A stretch of 64,000 nt of DNA, from positions 146,338,998-146,402,997 of the forward strand of contig OY829326.1 of NCBI GenBank assembly GCA_963691655.1, in the 5' to 3' direction. Below the pieces are notes generated by a model. It saw nothing but the letters and a program-made list of their open reading frames with translations. It ran no database searches and was not told the DNA's origin. Below, one piece after another: positions 11,823 through 24,700 of this stretch. The DNA is from Toxonevra muliebris (taxonomy: Eukaryota; Arthropoda; Insecta; Diptera; Pallopteridae). Position 1 is the first letter of the stretch. Every line of letters begins with the position of its first letter. A program made the translations under genes and the position numbers.

Positions 11823-14800
11823 ATGCCACCAAAAAGGAAGACAAATGGTTTTATGATTTACACCATGGAATGGAAAGCAAAATATGGCCAACGGTTATCG
11901 CTACGTGAAGCTACAACGGAAGCGGGAAAAGTATGGGCAGTAAGTGTTTGCTACTAATATTTTGTTTTTAAGGAAATCATCATCAATTTTCTTATATAGA
12001 ATATGACCGCACTAGAACGCGGTCCGTACAATGAGCGTGCAAAAAAAGAAAAGATTAATCTGGCTGATAATATTGAGAAACTGACGTGCACTGGTTTGCC
12101 AGTATCGTTGGTCGAAAAGGTTAAACAAGATTCAGAGATGATGGAGCGTCAAATGAAGCGGCACATTGAAACAACTGTTCGTAATAGCTTGAAACAAGAT
12201 GGTAAGCTTCGCGTTAAAGAATTGTAGAAATGCATATTAAGCATTACGCAAAAAAGTTATTCCGTTCTACCTTTTTCAACCGAAACTGAATTGCAGTATT
12301 TTTTCTAGTATGTGGTGTCACTTTGCACTTATAGTGGTAGATCCACCACTTTTTTTCAACATTTTTAATTTCTGTCGCTTACCACCGAAAATCTACCGAT
12401 TTTTTCGTTTAATCGCAAATTTGTTAATTCGTTTACATTTTTTGAGCAGCTCTGACGTCACTATGACGCCATTGAAGTGCAATTTTGGTGAGAGCGGAAT
12501 AACCTGCGCAATGAATAATATTTGTTTCGATCATGTTTGTTTTGCATTGGTTGAATGAAACTTTTAAATGTATTAGTTTTGTGGTTTTCGCTTAATTTGT
12601 TTGGTTGAACAATCCTTGGTTGACGTAAGTCGAGTAGTTCCTGAACGTTGACCCAAACGTTCTGGGACTTTTTATAGTACCTATGTGTAGAAATGTTGAA
12701 GCATTTTAGTAGGTAATATCGATAAAATAAATTAGTTTTTATTTAAATTAATAGGCTTAAATGAACAATAATGCCATAATAGTTGTAGTTTTCCACCTCA
12801 GACGGATATTTCGCTCGTAACTATTATTTTTTTTTTTCATTTTTTAAAACATAGTTTGCCTCCATTACTAAATTTCTGTTCTCAACAAAAGTGTAATAAT
12901 TGTGTACCTTAAAAGGTTCATCAGTGATTTCTCTACTTCACGAAATAAGGGGGCCCGATGTGTAGCAAATAGCATCTCATGAGCAGAAGTTTTCCTTTGG
13001 ATCAAATAGTATATTAAAAAATGTCAAAAAAAAAGTGACAGCGACAGCCAAACTGCACAAATCCAAGCTCGAGCATGAATGCTAGGAAGTGCTAAATTAG
13101 GTTGGTATATAATATGAGCTTTGTCTTATTTGAGTCCCTGGTCATACTGGTATACCTGTCAATAAACTGTCTGGCGACATTGCTAGATTGGAGTGCTTCA
13201 TTTAACCCAAACCTGACGGCGGACCATTTTCTTAGTGTCTGCTCCGCTTTCTGCCAGATCAGAATAAGCATATTTGGTACTGAAGTGTTGGGAGACGAAC
13301 ACCTGAGCTCTCTAACACCGCAGGATCTGCTAAGATTTATTAATAAATCTGGTAGATTTAAAGAATAGCAAAAGGGAACACAGGATGTAGTACAATGGAC
13401 GTAAAACTTGTCTGAGTGCTGTATTCTTGAATACTTCTTTTGTCTGTTCCAAGAAAAAAAAAAAAAAAAAAACCCAAACCTGCTTTTGGTGTACCATTGT
13501 CGACTATCAAAAATACCATCAACGACTGGGTTCTTTTGGTTAACACTTCAGGTTGACTAGACTGATGGTTCCCGTAGTCTTGTAGTCTTGATGTAGTCTT
13601 TCTGCATAAATTCACCAGACTAACCGCAGGCTCAGTGGCTTATTGACTTAACAGGACTCTTGAGACAAGCATATATTGTTTACAACACCCGAAGGCAAAT
13701 CCTGTAGATAAGGCAAAACTAGTTACGGTAAAATCAATGCGCTTTTACATAACTTCACATTTATTCTTTTGAAACAATTATCAGATACCAAAATGGGATG
13801 CGATTCACGGCTTTCAAAGCTGCACATTCCAATCACTTTTAATGTAGATATTTTATTTGATGTAGATACATTTACCATTCATATCAAATTCAAATATTGT
13901 TTTTTCTTTTTTTTTCATTGTTATAGAACTCGAGTTGCAATCATATTTCTTTATCATGGTAAATTACTTTACCAAAACGTTGAAGAGTGGCGTTTACGTT
14001 CCAGCTGAAATTTCTGTTGCTGAATTTTCCCTGAAAGAAGGTGTTTGCCGAAAATATCATTCTTTTGTTAATCCCGGTAAGATTATTAATATAGATTAAT
14101 TCAACCATAGTTGGCATATTTTACTCTTATGCATTTACATACTATAATATATCATCTGTAGGTGTAAACATTTATGGCCATCATTATGAAGCGAAAATTC
14201 ACTCGGAAACCACTCATCAGTTGCCATTGCCCCCCAATGCAAAGGGTGAAACTAACTTGGGTAGAATCTACAATGATGTTTTGAACTTTGTATGCGATAA
14301 AAAAACTGGTGAATATCCACCAGTGTACTCCCATGTCGATAGCATGCCCATTGTGGAATCGGTATTGGATTTTCTAAAGAGTGACATTGGAGCAAAGCAA
14401 ACTGATCTGAAAGTATATTCATTGCAACATTTATTCTTTATATTAAAAGAAGCTACCTGTGAGGTGGGCGAGATAGAGAAACCGAAATCGCATTTCATTA
14501 CAGATGCATATTTTGAGCGTGATTTCTTCGAGTATCAAACGGGAATGGCATGCACGGTAAGTACCCTAAGGGGTAGTAGGGCTTACTAGATTCGCTCTGC
14601 ATTTAACATAAACATGATTTTTTTTTACTTTCAAGTATCACGAGGATCTTGACAAAAGCAAATACTGTACGCAAGCTTGTGTAACCCGTTGGGGCTATTT
14701 GTTTGCTGATTATATGTGTCGTGATATTGCCATCTCTTTGATACCGGGACGTCATTTACCCGAAGCAGTTAATATAGCCGCAATTACTAATCCAAAACCA

Positions 14801-15319
14801 CAAAGTACATTTCACGATACTGAATCGTATATTTCGGTTGGTAGTGGAACTAGCTTTGCTACTAATCCCATTCTTGGAAATAAATCGTCATACTATGACG
14901 ATAAGAAATCAATTTCTACCCGTGATTATGATGATAAACCAAGAAGTTCAAGGAGGTTACCAATTGCTAACGAAGATGACTTTCCATCGCTGGGTGCTTC
15001 ACGCAAAAAATCTTCTACTACACCTTCAAACCAAGTGAAGAAAACAACAAAAATCAGCAAAGATTTTGACAGTCATCTCGATAGTGACAATTCTGATTTG
15101 AATCCCTGGGCATCACGTTCACGCAACGTGCCACGCGAACCGGATACATCACATTTCAACATAGACTACACCCGTGATGGCGATCTTTCTGAACTTGAAT
15201 ACAATTCGGTGGCAAGTTACGGTCGCGGACGAGTTAAGGTCGAACGTTCACCGAATAGCACTGTTGGTGGTGGCTCTACCAGTGGTCGTGGACGACTTTT
15301 CCATAAATTTGACTATTAA
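11823..15319 (+). CDS. mael: Maelstrom: HMG-box and Maelstrom-domain protein of the piRNA pathway
   Basis: There are five coding exons: 11823-11939, 12000-12201, 13927-14076, 14162-14556 and 14636-15319. All have GT-AG junctions and the frame is continuous for 515 residues. Residues 1-65 form an HMG box starting MPPKRKTNGFMIYTMEWKAK, then KVWANMTALERGPYNERAKK. The Maelstrom domain starts near residue 107 with ELELQSYFFIMVNYFTKTLK and passes GVNIYGHHYEAKIHSETTHQ. It ends with CTYHEDLDKSKYCTQACVTR, whose C287, H290, C299 and C303 are candidate metal ligands of this RNase H-like fold. The C-terminal 190 residues are Ser/Asp-rich and probably disordered. Maelstrom acts in germline perinuclear nuage and in piRNA-guided transposon silencing. 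Intron 2 (1.7 kb) carries a retrotransposon fragment in the same orientation. Confidence 0.95.
13100..13472 (+). mobile_element. 5'-truncated non-LTR retrotransposon insertion in mael intron 2
   Basis: An open stretch ends TADHFLSVCSAFCQIRISIF, then EHLSSLTPQDLLRFINKSGR and FKE before a stop at 13366-13368. This is the characteristic C-terminal end of I/R1/LOA-like non-LTR elements, where families read 'HFL..CPAF...R..IFG' and 'L..L.FI..SGRF'. About 85 bases of 3' UTR follow and then a run of about 18 A at 13455-13472, consistent with a 5'-truncated, poly(A)-primed insertion. The orientation is the same as mael. Target duplications were not resolved. Confidence 0.7.
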
Positions 15320-15515
15320 ACGCAAAAGTACAATTCTTAGATTTCATGTACACAAATTATAACAAAAAAAAATCAATTTTGTTGCCGTCTTTAATAAGCT
15401 AACTGTGTGAAGTAGATTTTCCGTCATAATTCAAATTAACTTTCCATTTTTTATTTTACTTTTGACTCCATGAAGAACTTGGACTTTTGTAACACCGTAA
15501 CACGTAAATTCTTTC

Positions 15516-15521
15516 AATAAA
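15516..15521 (+). terminator. mael: mael polyadenylation signal
   Basis: AATAAA lies 197 bases past the mael stop codon in an AT-rich 3' UTR, followed within about 20-25 bases by T-rich sequence. It is the first AATAAA after the stop that is well placed for cleavage. Confidence 0.6.
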
Positions 15522-18500
15522 ATTATTATTATTGACATAATAAAAAAATGGTTTCTGAAGTCTTTTTATTTTAAATTCCTGCCTAAAATATTAGAATCAA
15601 TTAAAAATTAAGAATAGCTTCCATAGCAGCGGTAAAAGTTCATCATCCAATAGATTTTCAATTGTCAACAGGTTTTTTCCTCATCAAAACCAGCTCTTTG
15701 TTTGCGCGGGTACACGTTGGACACAGTGGTAAGTTATCAGGCTCAAGGCCTCTCGGTTTTCAGAAGCTACCATGTTCTAACTTCGTATGTATAAGCGTTT
15801 CGCTTCTTCTGCAATAATAACCACGAGCATTATACCTGCGATCTACTATGGACCAAAAATGGCTTGCTCATATCAAAATTCTATAACTGGTGCTTTTAAA
15901 ATAAAAAGAGAAAATTTGGCTGTCACAACGTTAAATAAATTTGCTTTAAAATTATGTACCTTTAAATTCCTAAACCGAATATTAACGTATATTAAAATTC
16001 GCGAGCTTCAACGGGGGAAAAAATTCGTTGATCCAGATATCAATATCAATATATCAAGGTAAAAATTATCACGATTGGAATGTTGTTACGCCTACCTCTC
16101 ATACATGTGAGACTTTAAAAATACATAATAAAAATAAAATATCAGTATTTTGTAATTATATTTATATGAGAGATATGCGTGATAATGGTCCGATAGCTCT
16201 AATTTCAAGCACGACTGATGTTCAAGACAATATATATTAGCAGATGTAATTTAATGATTATATCTCTAATTGGTTCGAAATTATTGCATTTTCTAAATTT
16301 CACATACATTTAAATTGGAGGTAGGCGTTGCAATTGTCCGATTAAAAAGTTTTTCATACAAAGTCAATAAGGCTTAACACTTACTCCGTATACTAATTTT
16401 TGTCTGACTACCATTTAAAATGGGTTATATATAACACCTTGAATAACTACCTGTGATTTAACAAATGCTATGTGAAGTTATATTTTCGCTTGTTATTAAA
16501 GATGTGACAAAAAGTTGCAAAGCACTCATACCTTATTTTAAAGCAGATGCTTCACATAATATGATGCTTTTTGTTTTCGCTCGGAGCAAATCGGAGCTTT
16601 TTCTCATCCATAAAAAATAAATTTATCATTTTTTCATCGCATTTTTAGGTATATGAAAATGGTAAGTTGATTTTTTACCACATCCATTAATATGAGACCA
16701 AAAATAAAGGTCTAGCTTTAGTATTGGCTAAGTTATTATACTTTATGTACAACAATATTAAAACTATCGGCAGAATATTGCAACTTTCGACGGTCGCACG
16801 GCCAGATCCTTCACCTAATTAGAATATCCTGTGTGTGGATTATGGTTAGGGATCTGTGGAGAGTAAACCCATATACTTTTGGATTCCAACCGTGATAGTA
16901 GATTTTTCGAATTTTGGTCAGCTAGATTTTTCATAGGTCCCATAGTGCAGTGTTTGTTTTCGCTCCAATATTTTATAGGGTTTGTGTTTCGCGCTGCAAT
17001 CTTATGACGAAGGTATAGCGTTAACTCGTGTGTACTGTATTACTTTCTGTATCACAATACCGAGATATTCTGTTTCTGAGTTAACCAAATAGAAGACAGA
17101 GCAACAGAACAAACCTTCGGCGGTGTTGAAAATAGCTACTTTTCTTTTTAAATTTTACGAAGCGGGAACATTTATGAGGCGGAAAATGCACTCGGTAAAA
17201 ATCGTCTTTTTCATAAAAAAAAATTACCCTTCGGTTTAACCTAACGTTTTTTTTTGTATCCCTCGCTCGTAAACTATTGGGCTGTCTATAGCTAAGAGTT
17301 CACTAAATAAATTTCCCTTCTGGTCAGGTTTTTGAAGCAAATTCGAAAAAAAGTTATGCTTTTTTTTTAGAGTTTTTAAAATTTGTTCAATTATAACAGG
17401 CCGTGAACAAAAAAAAAAAAAATAAGTTGGCTTTTTTATCCTATGAAATGGTTATGTACAATTTGGCACATACGCGTAAAAAAAAAGATTTTACCAATGA
17501 TCTTTTTCTTGTGGAACTTTTTAATAACAGCATTGAATGCATTTGAAGGGCCTGCGGTTAATCCAACAATTTCAAAATTTTAGACGATAGCAAAAAACGT
17601 TCGCATTTCCCTATTTACCGAAATGCGATTTTCGATTAATTATTTAAAAAAAGTAATCAACATTTTTAAAATCTGAAAGCGGCAAAATGTCAGCGTGATT
17701 TTAGAGAACCAAAAACAAGAAAAAAAACAATTTGGGAAAAAGTGTTGGATATCACTTTTTGATAGTAATTTTCCTGCTTCATTGTTACTTTGCAAATAAT
17801 ATTTGTTTGCGATAATGTAAGTAATGTATAAATACATTTAACAAAACTTACGGAATAATAATAATAAAAAATTAATAAAAAGGTTTTATCAAAAAAATAT
17901 ATACTTTTCATATTGCCAAAACAAAAAAAAAATTAAATTTTCAGTAGCCCACTAAAACGGTCTCACTTCACTAAAAGTGAAGTCTATCTCCCGTTATTTG
18001 AATTTTTGAGCCATCAGTTTAGACGTTGATAACTTTAACTGAGTCATAACACGCTCATGAAGCAAGAAGTCTCTTGACGGAAAGTATTAGACCAGGAGTA
18101 TTTTCTACTACTAAATAAATACGGATGGAAGTATTTACAAATAAAAACAAACAACTGTTTAACATTAAAAACGGTACCACTTTTTTTGTTGGGTTTTCTT
18201 CCATTTCATTCAAGTACAAAAAATATTGCTGTAATACAAAGAAAAAAATAAAACAAATACCAAGGACAAAAATTAATACTAAATAGATTAAAAATTTATA
18301 TAAAAACTAAAATAAAAATTGTCATAAATTGGTTGCTATAGCAAAAATAAAAGTGCTTCTTAGTTAAATGCTAAATGGTAGTAATATCAGTGTTAATACA
18401 TATTTTGTTATTTTTAAAATTGCTTTAAAACATTTTAATTACAATTATGATAAAAACACAAAAGTATATAAATTTAACATATTAATAATTCAAATTTACA

Positions 18501-18530
18501 ATTTTTATTTTAATTTCACAATTTCTCACT
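15522..18530. other. convergent intergenic region between mael and Agpat1
   Basis: No gene recognised in 3 kb. A small hairpin ACTTCAC-TAAAA-GTGAAGT lies near 17966-17984. Short frames at 15787-16062 and 16028-16240 show no family features. The right end, roughly 18000 to 18780, is likely the Agpat 3' UTR on the minus strand. Confidence 0.4.
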
Positions 18531-18536
18531 TTTATT
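18531..18536 (-). terminator. Agpat1: candidate Agpat polyadenylation signal
   Basis: TTTATT on the plus strand is AATAAA on the minus strand, about 250 bases beyond the Agpat stop codon. Several other TTTATT motifs lie nearby (for example around 18505), so the one used cannot be fixed. Confidence 0.35.
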
Positions 18537-18782
18537 TGCACTTTGCCAATATTTTAATATTTTTGCTATACTATTAAGAAAATATAATAATATAAAATTA
18601 TCTTTAGTTTTTTGCTTTTTGTTTGTTTGCAGTCGAGTTTAATAAAAAGAGAATTGTTATTCGTAATGAATTTTATATTATAAATATGTTAGGTATTAAA
18701 TAATTTAGAAATTTTTGGTATACTGCATTTTGGTTACGGTCGTCAGGAAGGAAGAGAGAAGGGAACTTGCTTTCTTCAGAGA

Positions 18783-21700
18783 CTAATGCGTCTTGAGCGC
18801 AAGTGTCTGTTGTTGTTTTACTGTCGTATTTTTTGCTTTAAATTCTTCTGGCTTCAATCTGTTCATGCCTATTTTCATAAATATCGTCGCGTCTGTTAAT
18901 GACGGTGATGGTGTCGTCGCCATCATTACAGCATCACTACCAGATTTTAACGGAGATGCTACCGGTTTAGCTGATGATGATGCTGCTGATAATGATGGTA
19001 CTTTTTGTTGTTTTGTTGCCTTATAAATTTGCAATATTTCGGCAGATGTCTTTTTAAATGTCTCGGACATTATTCGATGTACACGTTCCATCAGCTCGGG
19101 TAAATCATCTTTTGTTAACCCCTCAGTGCTAATGGGTGGTAATGTTGATACAATAATATTCCCAGCATTTAATATTTTTTTGTTATCATTCAAAAATGAT
19201 ACATATGAACTAAACACAACCGGTAAGATTGGTATTTGCTCGTCAATGGCCATATGGAAGGCACCCTTCTTGAATGAATGTATTTCACCGGTGTTACGTC
19301 TTGTCCCTTCGGGAAATACCCATAATTTAATGCGCTCCTTTTTAACTCGCGTATTTACGGCGTTTAAAGTTTCACGCGCCTTTTCACCACGTACACGATC
19401 AATGAAAATGAGTCCAGCCAACCATGCAGCCAAACCGAATGGCCATGCATAGAAGAGTTCACGTTTTGCCACCACTGTACATTTATTCATTACATGCCAA
19501 ATATCGAACATGCCTGCAGGTGGAAGTGAGATAAAGGACATGCATATAGTTAATTTAATCAATAAAATTGCTGAATTATATTTATACATACCTAGCACAT
19601 CCAATGAACTTTGATGATTTGCTACAATAATGCATGCTTGATCTTTTTCTAGGTACTCTTTACCGCGTAGTTCCCAACGTAAGCCAATTAAACTTGATAC
19701 TCGATGACAAAATGTGCTTGCCCATCTGTAAAAATGAGAATAATTTCGATTAAAAAAAAAAATCGAAAATATTTCATTAAAATATTTAAATTTTGATGAT
19801 TGCCGGGACATTGGGGTATAGTCAGCTTGTTAATGAAAACCAATTATGATAGTTTTTTAGGAGACTATGAAAATTAAATCTAGAGGTTAATTTTTCAAAG
19901 TCATGACTTAAGTTCATGTTAATTTCGTTATTTGAAGTTATATATAAACAGGTTAATGAAAAAATGTAGTCATCACAACAACAATGTATATAGAGACGGG
20001 CAAATCAGACGGCCGTTTCGGAATCCGCCACAATTCCTCATCAGTGATCTTAGTGGTAGTTCTTAATCTTTCAATATCCTATATAAGCTACTAATATTTG
20101 AAATCATAACCCAGAATTATGGATTTGATTCCAAATATCTTCACTGAATAGAGATATTGAAAGAATATTGAAAGAAGAAGAAATTAAATTGCAAACGATT
20201 AATAAAAAAAAACAGTAATAATGCTCTGAATTTGAGCACCTGTAAACTATTTAGGCATAGAACCAAAACAGCACGACAAATGAACAAGACCACAAGACAC
20301 AGAGAAAATAGTTAGTAGCCAACAGCAGCTCCAACCATTTGCTAAGGCAAAGTTGAGAAACAGAGAGAAACGTTGCAAAGTGAGTCAAAATCGCAAATAC
20401 GTCATCACAAACATTAAAAAATTAAACTTTTTACGGGCGCTTGGTAGATATAATCGATGTAATACACAAAAATAATAACCGAGTGTTGGAGAGTGAAACG
20501 ACGGGAATGACTGAATATGTGAGCGAACTTCGATAATGCACTTTATAACTTGCATCCAACCACATGTTGTATCGTCTAAACTCATTTGAAAATTTAAAGT
20601 TTGAACTAACTTTATACCATGAAATTTCGGTTTTCGTAACTGCTTCAGGTGAATTTTGATAAAAAAAAATTACAAACTATGACCGATATGGAACAGCAAA
20701 TTTTACAGGAAAATTAAGGAGTTATGAACGTTGCTGCCACTCCTGTCTAAAATATTTCAAGAATAGAAATAAGCTGAAAAAACCTACAAAAATCGTCTAA
20801 ATGCAACTTCTGCATGAGAACATTTTTCTTTAAACTCAAGCCAAGAACGTTGTATTGGGGAATTTAAAAAAGGTATGCATATATCTGAACAAATATCATT
20901 TGAATTTATGTACGTATTTTCTTAAACATTTTGACCCGTAGTTATAAACTGATTAAAAGCAGCTTTTAACGACTTAAAGGGTATTTTAAAATAAAAACCC
21001 TTTAAATTTAAGATATGCTTTAAGTCTTAAATTTAATGCGTTTTAAATTTAAAAGCATGTGAAGATGGTTTTAAAAATTTTAAAGTAGCTTTTAAGTGGC
21101 ATTTTGTATGAAAACCAAATTGATTGCTATGAAAACAAGTTAAAAAAGTTGAGCAATTCTTTTAAATATTATGAAAAAAAAAGTGGATATTGTATTTGCA
21201 TAATATTTTCAGTAATGTGTATAAGTGTATTTTACAAGCATCGAATGTAGTTGTTACTTATTTTCTGGTGTTTCATACTCAAACAGTAAAGTATGCAAAT
21301 TTCTTATTGTGATTGGCAGCTGTTTTATGCTGCTTTATACATGGAGACCTTTTTAATAAATATTTCTTACAGTTAATGTAAATTTTTCTATATTTCGTGG
21401 GGTCACTCTGTATAACTCTATTTTGGTTAAAACCTAGTTTTCAACGACTATAATTGACAAATAAATATAGTGTACTTTTAATTTAAAGTTTGGTTTTAAC
21501 TAAAACATATTTTATTTTGCGACTATAACTACGGGCCTTTGCATTTAGACATACCTACACTTTGCCAAGGTCTGGATAGAAGCGTTTTAGAATCGTTCAT
21601 AAAGTTTTCTGCAAAATTTACTTATTTTAAATAAATTACTTTTGCCCTATTTTTTGTATCTTTTTTATGTAGAAGCATCATCTATATATTTATTAGCGTA

Positions 21701-24700
21701 ACTACAACTTTATTCCAGAAGATCTACACTATCATATATCAATTTAAAGAGCTTGACGAGTAGGTTAGCCAAAAATTATCAGATTTAAAATCGGTTTAGC
21801 CAATTCCAAAATATTGGAGTCGAAAGTTTCTTAAAATTCACTCATTGAACGAAGCATTGCATTGTTGTAAAAATCATTGCTTAAGCGGGAGTAAATAACA
21901 AATGAGAGAGAGAGAAGACATGTGTAACGACATTTCGCAGAATTATCTAACGAATTATCTGCATACACAAATAACAAAACAAACACCAACGAGTAGTTTG
22001 GTTCTCTTTTGATATTTGTTTTTTCATAAAGAGATTTCTTCCGGAAAAAAATAGCCCCAGTTACTGGGGCCTTACCGGCTAGTTTATTTTAATAAATCAC
22101 ATCTTAAACTTTAAAAGAGTTCGATTGTAATATTTTGAACTTTTCAAATTGGAACATTTTTAGTTTTAGGTACTCTAAAAATTGTTTGGGCCCTTCTTTA
22201 GGAAATCCTGGATCCATCTTTGTTTGTATGTGGGTCAGAATTCGTGAAATCAATCACTGAAAATTATTTTTTCTCTGATTTTAATGTAAATATGGAAATT
22301 AGTAAGTTTCTATAAGCAAACACGATTTAGCTCATACAATTTTTTTTTAATAACTTATTGACACTTATTGATATTAATAATTTTAGGAAGTTTTTTTTTT
22401 TTTTCAGTTTGATGTATTTCGGGATTCGCTCAACCAAATTTATCGAAATTTTCAGGACTACTTCTTTTTTAGTGATAGTTAATGAAGAATTTTTTTCGAT
22501 TGCCAAATAACGGTAATTTGTTTATTTATAAGTATTTGTTTATAACAATTAGCAAGCAAGCATTGTTCTGGAGCATGAAAAAATCTGAAAAAAACATAAA
22601 CATTGCTAGTACCGTTTTCGAAAGTATGTGCAAATTTCAAGGTGTGTCCATTTTTTGTTTAGAAGTTATGATTTTTTAAATCAGCACTGAACAACGTTTT
22701 GTCGCATTTGGAGTATGTGCGCTGTCGCTCGCAAAAGAAAATTTACGAACACATTTTCAACTATGCAAATTTCATTATTTATCATTATAAGTAAATCGAT
22801 TATCGTCAAATATAGACTCTCCGGTTTGTTCACGTACATTCCCAGTAAAAACTTGCAGCAAAATAGTAAAAGAAAGATTGGGAAAAATATTCTCGTTGTA
22901 AGATATACAATATATATGTTATTTTTCAAATAAAATAAAAATATTAACTCAAAAGTAACAAAATACATAAAATTGGCGCGACAAAACTAAAGCACATATG
23001 GAATATATTAATGGAAAAGTTCGATTTCTCCATTATTTGTAGCGTATCCATTAATTTTCAGAGCTGTTGCACATTTTCGTGGCAAGAACTCAATAAAATT
23101 GGTCAAAACGTCTGCAGAAATGTTCTTGGTAGAAAATGGAATCCTTGTTTTTATCCTTTATACGCTGAATTTTACGATCTACAATATCATGTATATTTTT
23201 TGAAATTGAGATTGGGTGAATGGGTGGTCCTCTATCAAATCCCGATCTTATTTGCAACAAACCACTCTTTTACACACCGTGCTGGGATCGTCATCGTGTT
23301 GGTAGACATACTTTAACAGCAGATCTTCCTCTGTATAAGATAACATAACATTCTGGGGAATATCTTTGCACATCAGATAGGCCGAAAAAAATCACCAGAC
23401 CATTACGTTGCCTCCCTCGTATCATACGGTGATTTTCAAATAACGCGGATTTCATCGTTGCCTTTTTGGTCTGCACACTAGCTTAAATTCGTCGCAACCT
23501 TTCATGTTAAATAGTAAAAAGCACGATCTTTCATTTGGCAGTAGCCCAGCTAAAGTGCGCGGTTACTAATTCGGGCCTTGCTTGTCGATTCTTTCGAGAA
23601 ATAAATGGCTTTTTCACGCTTTGGTATGTTGCTAAGCCACCGTCCACAGCTCGTCGTTGGATAAACCTGTGTCAAATGTTTAAACGGAATTTATTTCCAA
23701 AATATAAAGGGATCTTTTTGCGCTGCGGTCTGCCAACTCCATATTTAGTATATAAAAAATGGGAAGCGCGAAAACGGCTTATAGCTCGGGAATTAACGCA
23801 ATAGCGAATATACTGATTCAGCTTTATGAAACCCATTTGGAATATTTTCTCTAAATTGTGCAGAATACTTATTTCGAGCCAATTTGGTAAGCGAAATTTT
23901 GAAATGCGAATGGTGGCGGTGAATGATAACCAACAACTTAAAGCATGGACCTGAAATTATTTTTACAAGTTTGATGTTATATATCTCCTAAAGATTCAAA
24001 ATTAAAGATTTACGTTTTTCTGGTAATTTTTTAATTTTTTGTTGTCAATTAATTTTACATACAAACTTTACTCTATTAGTGGAGACTCGGCAAAATTACG
24101 TACTTTTTTCTTCACACGAGCCATTAGCTTTTTGACACAAGTTCTATCGATGGATTCGGTGGCTTCTTTCCATTTTGACAACTTCCACAGATTTAAAATT
24201 TTTGCCATTCAAACTATGATTGTGTGAAAACCGGATCAAGCGATAACATTAGTCTACACGGAATTTATGTCAGGGACCGCATATATAATTTTTATATAAA
24301 TCGCAGAATCTGAATGAACAAGTAGCTATTTCTACTTTAGCTTATTTACTTTATCAATTACATAAATAGATTTTAGCACATGTAATTTTTTGTTGTTGTT
24401 GTCATAGGTCACATACTTCTTCAGTTACAAGGTTTGTAAAATTGTTTCCCCCACAAAATATCAATATCTACTTTACCTTAAGACTTTAGGTATCCACTTT
24501 ATTGAACCCTCCAAAATCATTTTCTGTGACTGACTTGATTGATACAAAGTTTCTGTTAAATTTGGTAAGAGCTATGGCTATCAAGCGACAAAGTTTCTAA
24601 ATTAATGATGCTGGTTAAAGTAACAGAAGAAAAATCGTTTGTGTGATTCGCAATGAAAGCACTAAATGTCTAGGGATTTTATGCCATATTTTTCTTTTTT

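Noticed and set aside
12310..12558. 82-codon frame in mael intron 2
   Set aside because: Phe/Ile/Leu-rich, no family, lies wholly inside an intron with good splice sites.
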